A DNA stretch of 35,108 nucleotides, taken from Betaproteobacteria bacterium. Its GTDB lineage: Bacteria > Pseudomonadota > Gammaproteobacteria > Burkholderiales > Rhodocyclaceae. The notes under the pieces are model-generated. The model saw only the letters and a list, made by a program, of their open reading frames with translations, did not search any database and was not told the DNA's origin. Positions 9,980 to 17,172 of this stretch are shown piece after piece (within the stretch, counting starts at the first letter, position 1; every line of letters starts with the position of its first letter). The stretch is taken from positions 1 through 35,108 of the forward strand of contig JACRAR010000082.1 of the NCBI GenBank assembly GCA_016234745.1, given 5' to 3'. A program made the translations under genes and the position numbers.

Positions 9980-12235
9980 TTATTTGCCCTGCCCAAGCGC
10001 ATGCAGTTGCGCTTCCAGTTGTGCTTCCAACTGCGCGATGCGCACATCCTTGGGGTCGGGCATGTAAACCGGGCGGGGCCGGTCGGTATCGCTGAGCTTG
10101 CCGTCGACGAACAGCTTGAAATCGGTGGTTCCCCATCCGCCGAAATAAGGCACGCCGGGCGGCGGAGCATCGCGGTTCCATTGCTTGACGAATTCCGCAT
10201 AGGGAATTCCTCTTTTCATGCGCGCGCTGCGTTCCTGCTGGCGTGCGCGGGCGGTGCCCGCGATATCCACCGCCAGAGTCGCCTCGTCGAACACGATCTT
10301 GAATATCTCCCGCGCCGTATCCGCCGAGACCACGCGCTCGGAAAGATCCTTCATGACGCGCTCCGGGTCGCGATCCAGCACGTCGCCGTAGCCGCCGCCG
10401 GCGCCCTGCGATTGCAGATAGACCTCTCCCTTGGCGGCCATCTCGAAGGGCAAGGCGGCACGATGCGTGTCGTAGGTGGCGTTCTCGAAAGGCTGCTCAT
10501 TCATGAGATAAATCATCGACGGCTGGAAGCGTTCGGGAGCGCGCTTGATTGCCTCAAAGACATCGACGTTCTTGATGCGGCAGACCGGATAGGTGCTGCA
10601 GCCATAGCCGCCGAAGATTCCCGGCGTGGTGCTGAACTTGGAGCCGCCGCCGATCGCCGCGAAGCCCCAGAAATCCGAGTAGCGGTTGGAGATGGCGAAT
10701 TCGTAGCCGCCGCCGCCGCGAAACTTGCCGAAGCCGACGTTGTCCAGCAGCAGGCGCTTCGCCACCAGATAGACGAAGGGCAGGTCTTCCTCGACATCCT
10801 CGGCCTCGCCGATATCCACCTTGACTGCGAAAGAGGGGCACAGGCTGTGCTCACCGTCGTCGTTCCACTTGGCGCCGCCAGGGAAGCCGTTGAGGTCGCC
10901 GCAGATATTTCCGACCGCCTCGGTGTGCTGGGTGATCCCGCCGTACATGAAGGAGACGACCTGGTTGAACCAGGGCGCCATCGGGTTGGCGTACTTGAGC
11001 GGCGTGCCGAAAGTCAGGCGCACGATGGCGGCGTGCAGCAGGGAGATGACCTTGAACAGCGGCTGCATGTTCAAGGCGGTCGGCACATCGGGCGTGGCGC
11101 TGACCAGTCCTTCGGGATCGGTGATGATCTCGATCGGGGCGAGCAGCGCCGGCGTATGCGGGATGTCCGGCCAGATGAAATAGGCCAGCGCCATCAAGAC
11201 GCCGCAGCGGATCGAGGAGTAGGGCGCGTTGATCGGCCGGTTGGCGAATTGCGGCGCACAACCGCGCATGTCGATGATGAGCTTGCCGCCCTTGGCGGTG
11301 ACCGCGCAGTGGAAGCGGATCAGGACATCTTCGCGCATGGTGGTGTCGAGGAAGATCTGCCCGCGCGCCGTGCCTTCGGGAATTTCGTTCACGCGCCGCT
11401 GCGCTTCGGCGGAGAGGGTTTCGATATTGTGGCGCAGCCCGCCGACCAGCACATCCTTGCCATGTTCCTTGATCAATTCCTTGAGGCGTTTCTCGATGCG
11501 CATGCAGGCTGCGAGCTTGACCTTGAGGTCCGCGCCCATGAGGCGCCGGTCGCGGCAGGAGTTCTGCAGAAAATTCATGATGTCGCGCCGCACCAGGTAG
11601 TTCTCGGCAAAGCGGAACGGCGGCATTTTCAGGCCTTCGTCCCAGGGGCTCTCGATGTTCGGCCCCATGCCGCCCGGGTCCTTCGCGCCGTTTTCCCCTT
11701 CGTGCAGTCCGATGCCGGCCCAGGCCACCAGTTGTCCCTCATGAAAAATCGGCAGGAACGAGCCCTGGTCGGGAGAATGCAGGCCGCCGTAGAACGGGTC
11801 GTTGAAAATGAAGCAATCGCCTTCGCGCAAGCCCACCGAGGGATCGTTCTCGAAATATTTGCGGACGTACTTGATGGGATAGTAGGCGTTGGCGCAGAAG
11901 CTCATGACGCCGCGGGTGCTGGCCAGCGACAGGTCGCCGGACGCCGTGAAAATGCACAGCGTCATGTCGCCGAAGCGCGCCGCGGGCGAGACGATCATGT
12001 TCTGGGTGTGGTCGAAAGATTCGTCGAGCGTGGCCTGCAGACTGGCGCGGATGTCGTCGAACTCATCGGCATTGAACGCGCCGCCGAGAACCTGCGCTTC
12101 GCAGGCATCGCGCGGCGAGGCGCTGTGATCGCGCAGCAAGTCCCAATCCGGACCGATGAACGGCGTGTTGGTCGCCAGGAAGCGCTGGACCTTCTCGCGC
12201 TCGGCTGCGTTGAGGGTTTGGTCAGACAATGACAT
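9980..12235 (-). CDS. HyuB-type subunit of ketone carboxylase (Apc4/AcxB-like)
   Basis: A 751-residue member of the hydantoinase B/oxoprolinase family, which supplies the large catalytic subunit in acetone and acetophenone carboxylases and in ATP-dependent hydantoinases. Family features include CIFTASGDLSLAS, the FNDPFYGG segment (DCFIFNDPFYGGLHSPD), GMGPNIESPWDEGLKMPP, and the glycine-rich GAGGGYGDVLDRDPERV near the C-terminus. The last 20 or so residues (AQLEAQLEAQL) look like a short helical repeat. The ATG at 12235 is preferred over a TTG at 12253 because AGGAG lies about 8 nt before it. The preceding HyuA-like gene ends 10 bp upstream. With its neighbours it would form the carboxylase core that acts on a phosphorylated enol and activated bicarbonate. 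The substrate is inferred only from neighbours. Confidence 0.85.
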   Translation of the reverse strand: MSLSDQTLNAAEREKVQRFLATNTPFIGPDWDLLRDHSASPRDACEAQVLGGAFNADEFDDIRASLQATLDESFDHTQNMIVSPAARFGDMTLCIFTASGDLSLASTRGVMSFCANAYYPIKYVRKYFENDPSVGLREGDCFIFNDPFYGGLHSPDQGSFLPIFHEGQLVAWAGIGLHEGENGAKDPGGMGPNIESPWDEGLKMPPFRFAENYLVRRDIMNFLQNSCRDRRLMGADLKVKLAACMRIEKRLKELIKEHGKDVLVGGLRHNIETLSAEAQRRVNEIPEGTARGQIFLDTTMREDVLIRFHCAVTAKGGKLIIDMRGCAPQFANRPINAPYSSIRCGVLMALAYFIWPDIPHTPALLAPIEIITDPEGLVSATPDVPTALNMQPLFKVISLLHAAIVRLTFGTPLKYANPMAPWFNQVVSFMYGGITQHTEAVGNICGDLNGFPGGAKWNDDGEHSLCPSFAVKVDIGEAEDVEEDLPFVYLVAKRLLLDNVGFGKFRGGGGYEFAISNRYSDFWGFAAIGGGSKFSTTPGIFGGYGCSTYPVCRIKNVDVFEAIKRAPERFQPSMIYLMNEQPFENATYDTHRAALPFEMAAKGEVYLQSQGAGGGYGDVLDRDPERVMKDLSERVVSADTAREIFKIVFDEATLAVDIAGTARARQQERSARMKRGIPYAEFVKQWNRDAPPPGVPYFGGWGTTDFKLFVDGKLSDTDRPRPVYMPDPKDVRIAQLEAQLEAQLHALGQGK

Positions 12236-12245
12236 CAGGTGTCTC

Positions 12246-14375
12246 CTAATCAATACGCGTCAGGCGGGCGGCACCGTGCCGTGCGGCTTCGAAGCGCCAG
12301 CCCGGTTCGACCAGATAAGTCGTCCAGCCGGGATTGATGATTGCCGGACCGACCAGGACTGCGCCAGCCTCAAGCGCACGTGCGTCGTAGCAGGGCACCT
12401 GGACGGCGCCTTGATCCGTGTTGAAGTGGCACTTGCGGGTGGCGACAGGTTCCGGCGTCCAGGCCTTGCCGATGTCCTGCCACAGATCGCCGAATTCGAC
12501 ATTGCGGCCCGGCACGTAACTCGCGACCCGATAGGCCATGATGCGGATGCCCGACTCGGGCGCCTGCGCGCCTTCGCCATAACGTCCGGCATGGTCGACC
12601 GCCAGCCGCTCGATCAGTTCGAGCACATCGCCGACGCAGGAAAGACGATTCTTTGCGCAGACCACGGCGGTCTCGACCTTCTGCGAGCCGTAGCGGATGT
12701 CGATCTCCAGCCGGTGGCGGATTTCACCGACAGCGAAGCCCTGCCGCAGCAGGTCTTTGAGTCCGCGCTCCTCAAGATCTTCGACCACCCGGTTGAAGCG
12801 CTCGAAGTCGCTCAGCAGGGATGCCGTCGCCGGGTTGTAGAGATCGGTGATTTGCGAGTATTCGTGAATGTGCATCGGACTCAGGCTGGCCGCGCCGCAG
12901 GCGGAGAACATCGGGCTGAAAGGCGGCACCAGCACCGAGCGGATGCCGGCATTCCTGGCGATGCCGCAGCAATGCAGCGGACCGTTGCCGCCGTAGGCGA
13001 GCATGGTGAAATCGTCGACACGATAGCCGCGCGCGCGCAACTCAGCCACCATGCCGTTGGCCATGTCGCTGTCGGCGCGATGCCGGATGCGCATCGCGAC
13101 GGCTACAGCATCCATGCCGAGTTCGTCGCACAGGTCCTCCAGCGCCTGGCGCGAGCGTGCGGCATTCAGCTTGATTTTGCCGTGGGCGTAGTGCTGCGGA
13201 TCGAGATAACCCAGCAGCATGTCGGCATCGGTCACGGTGGGCCGCAGACCGCCGCGGTCGAAGCAGGCCGGGCCGGGTTCCGAACCGGCGCTCTCGGGGC
13301 CGACGGCGATGGTCTTGAAAATCGGATCGTAACGGGCGATCGACCCGCCGCCGGCGCCGAGCGAGTTGAGATGCACCATCGGCACGGTGACCAGCCAGCG
13401 ATCGATCACCGGATAGAAGTCGTAATGCTTGATGCCGCCCTCGACGACGATGCCGATGTCGAAACTGGTGCCGCCCATGTCGGTGCACACGACGTTGCCG
13501 AGCTTCGATTGCCGCGCCAGTTCATCGCCCGCATGGATGCCGGCGACCGGTCCGGAATGCACGGTGCGCAGTGCATCGGTCGAATTCAGCTGGGCCATGC
13601 CGCCGGTGTTGTGCACCACCAGCGCAGGGCGCGAATAGCCCGATTTCTTGAGATTGAGTTCGAGGCTGCTGAGCCCGAAGTACATGATCGAGTGCAGGTA
13701 GGCATCGATGATGGCCGAGGAAGTGCGCACATATTCGCCGCGCCGCCCGGCGACCTCGGAGGCCAGGATAAGCGGTATCGAACCGAGCAGGTGGGGCGGA
13801 TATTCCTCGCGGAAGATTTCACGGATGCGCCGTTCATGGCGGTCGTTGGAAGTGCTGTTGGCAAGGCTTACCACGAGCACCTGGATCCCTTCGTCCATCA
13901 GTTCGCGCAGCTTCCGCCGCACATCCTCCTCATCCAGCGGGAGAATTTCCTCGCCGCGGAAATCCAGGCGCTGACGGATGCCGCGGATCAGTCCGGGCGG
14001 AACCAGCGGCAGGGGGCGCTTGGCCCGGGTCAGGTCGAGCGCTTCGGCCTGGGTCAATCCTTCCGCGTAACCCCGCCCGCGGCTCAGCGGCACCGTGCTC
14101 TCGAAACCTTCCGTTGTGAGAATGCCGACGCGCGGTCCCCTGCGCTCGATCAGCGCATTGGTGCCGAGTGTCGTGGCGTAGCGGATCGATTCGACCTGCC
14201 GGAAAAAATCCCCCCGGTTCAAGCTCAGCTCTGCGGCGGCTTCATCCAGGGCCTCGTTGAATCCCAGCGACAGGTTGTGATGGGTGGTGAGCGCCTTGGT
14301 TTGCACATAGCGGCCGTCCCACACCACGAAACAATCGATGAAGGTTCCTCCGATATCGACGGCGGCGAGCTTCAT
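12246..14375 (-). CDS. HyuA-type ATPase subunit of ketone carboxylase (Apc3/AcxA-like)
   Basis: A 709-residue hydantoinase A/oxoprolinase-family protein with the ASKHA ATPase fold. The first phosphate motif is MKLAAVDIGGTFIDCF at the N-terminus; the second is CTDMGGTSFDIGIV near the middle; GGNGPLHCCGIA lies further on. In the acetone/acetophenone carboxylase family these subunits hydrolyse ATP to phosphorylate the ketone enolate and/or bicarbonate. The ATG at 14375 overlaps the stop of the small-subunit gene as ATGA (14372-14375), which points to translational coupling and fixes the start. An upstream in-frame start at 14489 would run through that gene and is rejected. It is one of two non-identical HyuA proteins in the operon, as in acetophenone carboxylase and unlike acetone carboxylase, which has one. 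Confidence 0.87.
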   Translation of the reverse strand: MKLAAVDIGGTFIDCFVVWDGRYVQTKALTTHHNLSLGFNEALDEAAAELSLNRGDFFRQVESIRYATTLGTNALIERRGPRVGILTTEGFESTVPLSRGRGYAEGLTQAEALDLTRAKRPLPLVPPGLIRGIRQRLDFRGEEILPLDEEDVRRKLRELMDEGIQVLVVSLANSTSNDRHERRIREIFREEYPPHLLGSIPLILASEVAGRRGEYVRTSSAIIDAYLHSIMYFGLSSLELNLKKSGYSRPALVVHNTGGMAQLNSTDALRTVHSGPVAGIHAGDELARQSKLGNVVCTDMGGTSFDIGIVVEGGIKHYDFYPVIDRWLVTVPMVHLNSLGAGGGSIARYDPIFKTIAVGPESAGSEPGPACFDRGGLRPTVTDADMLLGYLDPQHYAHGKIKLNAARSRQALEDLCDELGMDAVAVAMRIRHRADSDMANGMVAELRARGYRVDDFTMLAYGGNGPLHCCGIARNAGIRSVLVPPFSPMFSACGAASLSPMHIHEYSQITDLYNPATASLLSDFERFNRVVEDLEERGLKDLLRQGFAVGEIRHRLEIDIRYGSQKVETAVVCAKNRLSCVGDVLELIERLAVDHAGRYGEGAQAPESGIRIMAYRVASYVPGRNVEFGDLWQDIGKAWTPEPVATRKCHFNTDQGAVQVPCYDARALEAGAVLVGPAIINPGWTTYLVEPGWRFEAARHGAARLTRID

Positions 14376-14812
14376 GCCTTGCCTCGCTGTCCATGGTTGT
14401 GGCCACAAGCGGCAGGCTTCGTTGCGGCTGGCGTTTTGGCCAGCTTGGCCGGCGCGAGATCGATGCCCTCGGCCTGCCATTTGAGCCACTTGCGTTTGAG
14501 GTCATCGAGGTCGAGTTCGATGTCGCAGATCGGCGGATGCCCTGGCACCGTGTACTCGACTTCCATCATCGTCCCGCAATGCGGACAGTAGAACTCGAGC
14601 ATGGCGCACCAGTTGGGGTCGGGGCAGTAGGTATAGGCGTACTTTGTCGGATCCAGCATGGGCTTGTGGATCTCGGCCGGATTCCTGGCATGGACCAGCA
14701 AGCCATGCTTGTAGTCCGCGCGGGCGGAACCCAGCAGGTGGCCGCAGGAGCGGCATTTCCAGCGCTCGCTGTCCAGATCCACGGCCAGGTATTCGGTAAT
14801 GGTGACATCCAT
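14372..14812 (-). CDS. Small zinc-ribbon subunit of ketone carboxylase (Apc2/AcxC-like)
   Basis: A 146-residue protein resembling the gamma subunit of acetone carboxylase and the 15-kDa subunit of acetophenone carboxylase. Two CxxC pairs, Cys20/Cys23 in WKCRSCGH and Cys76/Cys79 in YCPHCG, should bind zinc. Cys63 and Cys69 lie between them. The C-terminus is low in complexity (APAKLAKTPAATKPAA) and ends in a His-rich stretch. The ATG at 14812 has TGGAG about 9 nt upstream. It lies between the two HyuA-like genes, 24 bp after the first and overlapping the second by 4 bp. The zinc-ribbon subunit is what separates this operon from simple hydantoinase/oxoprolinase pairs. Confidence 0.85.
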   Translation of the reverse strand: MDVTITEYLAVDLDSERWKCRSCGHLLGSARADYKHGLLVHARNPAEIHKPMLDPTKYAYTYCPDPNWCAMLEFYCPHCGTMMEVEYTVPGHPPICDIELDLDDLKRKWLKWQAEGIDLAPAKLAKTPAATKPAACGHNHGQRGKA

Positions 14813-14836
14813 GATCGTTTTCTCCAGTGCCGTTCG

Positions 14837-16759
14837 CTAAGAATTTTGAGTCAGCAGCACATCGCCGCTGGCATTGAATTGGATGCGCCAGCCTGGCGCG
14901 ACCAATGCGGTCCAGAAGGATTCTTCCAGGACCGCCGGGCCGGCCGCGGTTGCCCCCGGGCGTTGCGCCTCGACTTGATAGCAGGGAAGTTCCCGCCAGT
15001 CTGCGTCGAGGATGCGCCGCGTGCCTGCGGCCAGCATGTCGGACGCTGTGCAATCTGCGGCGGTCGGGAAACTGGCGTGAGCGATGCGCCTGGAAACCTT
15101 GAGGTGGATAACCGCATTGGTGCAGGACTTCCAGGAAGCATCCGAAATTTCCAGCTTCTCATCCAGAGGCAGAATCTCTTCGTTGCCGTTGCGGGTTCTT
15201 ACCAGTACCGTCTCGATCTGGCAATCGGCCAGGCGGATGTTCTCGGCCGCCATGTCGCGGCGTCCCCGTTCCTTGAGCGCTTGCAAGGCCTCCGCCAGGG
15301 TTTTTGCGGAAACATCGGACACGAGCGCCTGGTACTCCTGCGTGATGTCCGAGAAGGCGATGCCGAACGCGCTGAACACGGCTGCGAGCCGCGGCACCAG
15401 CACCTTGCCGACACCGGCGCGTTCCGCGATCGCGGTGGCGAACAAGGGGCCGCAACCGCCGAATGCAACGAGGGTGGTATCGGCTTGCACATGAACGATC
15501 TTGTCGATGCCTTCGGCAACACTGTTGACCCATGCCGCGCTGGCGCGTGCCAGGGCTGCTTCCAGTCCCACGCCCAGAGGTCCGGCGATCTTTTCTTGCA
15601 CCACCGCACGTGCACGTTGCGCATCCAAGGTGAGTCGGCCGCCAAAAAAAGTCTGCGGATTGAGCAAACCCAGCAGTACGGCGATGTCGGTGATCGTCGC
15701 TTCCTGGCCACCGAGACCGAAGCAGGCAGGCCCCGGTTCGCTGCCCACGCTTTCGGGGCCGACCTGGATCTGGCCATTTACCACGCGGATGATGGAACTG
15801 CCGCCCACCCCGATGCTCTTGATGTCGCAGAAGGGAAACGAGATCGGGAAACCTTCCACTTCGCCGCGATAGCGCTGCTGGACCTGCCCGTCGCGCACTT
15901 CGCCAAGGTCGGTGGTGGTGCCGCCGATGTCCAGGGCGACCGCGTGCGTAAAGCCGTTGTGGCGCGCCAGTGCCTTGACGGCTTCCAGTCCGGCGCGCGG
16001 TCCCGAACCATAGGTTTTGATCGCCGTGGTCTTGGCCACGCGCGCGGAGCCGCCGTCGTTGCGGAAAATCAGGAACGGCGCACGTATCTTGTGTTCCCGC
16101 AAGCGGTGTTCGGAGTGATACAGAAAGCCTTCCATGGCGGGATGCAGGAAGGCGTTGAACAGGGCGGTCCAGGTGCGGCGCGGGTAGTCGTCGTCGACCA
16201 CGATTTCGCTGGCAAACAGCACCGGCACCGCGCCGAGCAGATGGGCCGGATAAGTCGCCAGGATGATGTTGCGGATGCGTTCTTCCAGCGCCGCGCCGCG
16301 TGCCTCGGCAATGCTCACCACGATGCGGCTGGCGCCGGCATCGCAGAGCGCATTGATTCCCGTCGCGACGCGCTGGGCGAAGACTGCTTCGGCGGCATCG
16401 TCGGCATTGTTGGAAATAGCGACAATGCGCTCGCCGACCAGCGCTTCGAAAAGCTCCCCTTTAAAGTTGGCTATGGAATCACTGGCGCCGACCATGAGCC
16501 CGAGTCGCGGCCCCTTCCTTTCCACCAGCGCGTTGGTGCCCTGGGTGGTGGAGTAGCGTATCGATTCCGTATCACGCAGCAGCGCGGTCAGGTCGTCCTT
16601 TCCCAGGACGTCGATCGCGGCCTGCCGCAGTCCCTCGAAAAAACATTTGGACAGATCGTAAGGCGTCGTCAGCGTCTTGGTGCGCCAGACGTTTGCGCCT
16701 TCGATGACGCAGATGTCCGTCAGGGTGCCGCCATTGTCGATGGTGATGAGTTTTCCCAT
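14837..16759 (-). CDS. HyuA-type subunit of ketone carboxylase (Apc1-like), first gene of the operon
   Basis: A 640-residue hydantoinase A-family protein, about 70 kDa, close to the first subunit of acetophenone carboxylase. Phosphate motifs are MGKLITIDNGGTLTD at the N-terminus and VALDIGGTTTDLGEV in the middle; FGGCGPLFATAIAE corresponds to the GGNGP region of the other HyuA subunit. The ATG at 16759 is chosen because the protein then begins exactly at the conserved strand and has GAGGGCGG just upstream. GTG 16822 and ATG 16777 are alternatives with poorer sites. It leads a run of six minus-strand genes ending with the thiolase. The region in front contains the GTTGGA/TCCAA cluster, a likely regulator-binding region. 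Confidence 0.85.
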   Translation of the reverse strand: MGKLITIDNGGTLTDICVIEGANVWRTKTLTTPYDLSKCFFEGLRQAAIDVLGKDDLTALLRDTESIRYSTTQGTNALVERKGPRLGLMVGASDSIANFKGELFEALVGERIVAISNNADDAAEAVFAQRVATGINALCDAGASRIVVSIAEARGAALEERIRNIILATYPAHLLGAVPVLFASEIVVDDDYPRRTWTALFNAFLHPAMEGFLYHSEHRLREHKIRAPFLIFRNDGGSARVAKTTAIKTYGSGPRAGLEAVKALARHNGFTHAVALDIGGTTTDLGEVRDGQVQQRYRGEVEGFPISFPFCDIKSIGVGGSSIIRVVNGQIQVGPESVGSEPGPACFGLGGQEATITDIAVLLGLLNPQTFFGGRLTLDAQRARAVVQEKIAGPLGVGLEAALARASAAWVNSVAEGIDKIVHVQADTTLVAFGGCGPLFATAIAERAGVGKVLVPRLAAVFSAFGIAFSDITQEYQALVSDVSAKTLAEALQALKERGRRDMAAENIRLADCQIETVLVRTRNGNEEILPLDEKLEISDASWKSCTNAVIHLKVSRRIAHASFPTAADCTASDMLAAGTRRILDADWRELPCYQVEAQRPGATAAGPAVLEESFWTALVAPGWRIQFNASGDVLLTQNS

Positions 16760-16860
16760 TCCGCCCTCATTGATCATTAGAGACAGTTCGGCAAGTTTGC
16801 CCTGCGGCGGGGAGAGGTACACCGTCCGATCCGACAGTTTTCGGCTAAGTGCAATCTAGG

Positions 16861-17153
16861 GTTGGATAGCGGAGATTTCGCAGTCCAATCTTGTTGGCCG
16901 CCAAAGTTGGAATTAGCCTCTCGCGCGCAACTACCTCGAAACTCCAATAAGTTGGAATCCAGTCCATGGCGCTGTGCCTGCTCAGACTGATTCCGGCCCG
17001 CTGACAACGGCATACCCGGTGGCCGGTCCCCTCAGTTCCCGCCGTTCCGCCCCAGTTTTGTTGGAGGGCTCTTGCGTGTCCAATCCTGCCGATTGGTTTT
17101 CTCCATAGCCGCCGTTCACAGAGATTTGCTCAACTGCACCATCTGGTTGGAAT
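16861..17153. repeat. Cluster of GTTGGA / TCCAA motifs in the carboxylase operon upstream region
   Basis: The 413-bp gap 16760-17172 has no convincing gene. GTTGGA occurs on the plus strand at 16861, 16906, 16951, 17060 and 17146; the first three are exactly 45 bp apart. GTTGGAAT is shared by 16906, 16951 and 17146. Facing TCCAA half-sites make palindromes: CCAA-N5-TTGG at 16885-16897, CCAA-N2-TTGG at 16901-16910, TCCAA-N4-TTGGA at 16943-16956 and CCAAT-N7-ATTGG at 17080-17096. The region is upstream of the carboxylase operon and downstream of nasA, so operator sites for an operon regulator are the simplest reading. No sigma-54 promoter was found here. Confidence 0.45.
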
Positions 17154-17172
17154 AGCTAACAATTTGGCGGCG

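Noticed and set aside
10001-12232. 743-codon open frame on the plus strand opposite the HyuB-like gene
   Set aside because: It mirrors the minus-strand gene almost exactly, has no family motifs and is His/Asp/Ala-rich, as expected of the antisense of a GC-rich gene. The same holds for the plus-strand frames 12156-14591 and 14393-16780.
16861-17153. CRISPR-like reading of the regularly spaced GTTGGA motifs
   Set aside because: The repeated unit is only 6-8 bp, spacing is regular for only three copies and no cas gene is present.
16760-17172. Possible sigma-54 promoter in front of the carboxylase operon
   Set aside because: I looked for GG-N10-GC on the minus strand with TGGCA/TTGC context and found none with correct spacing.
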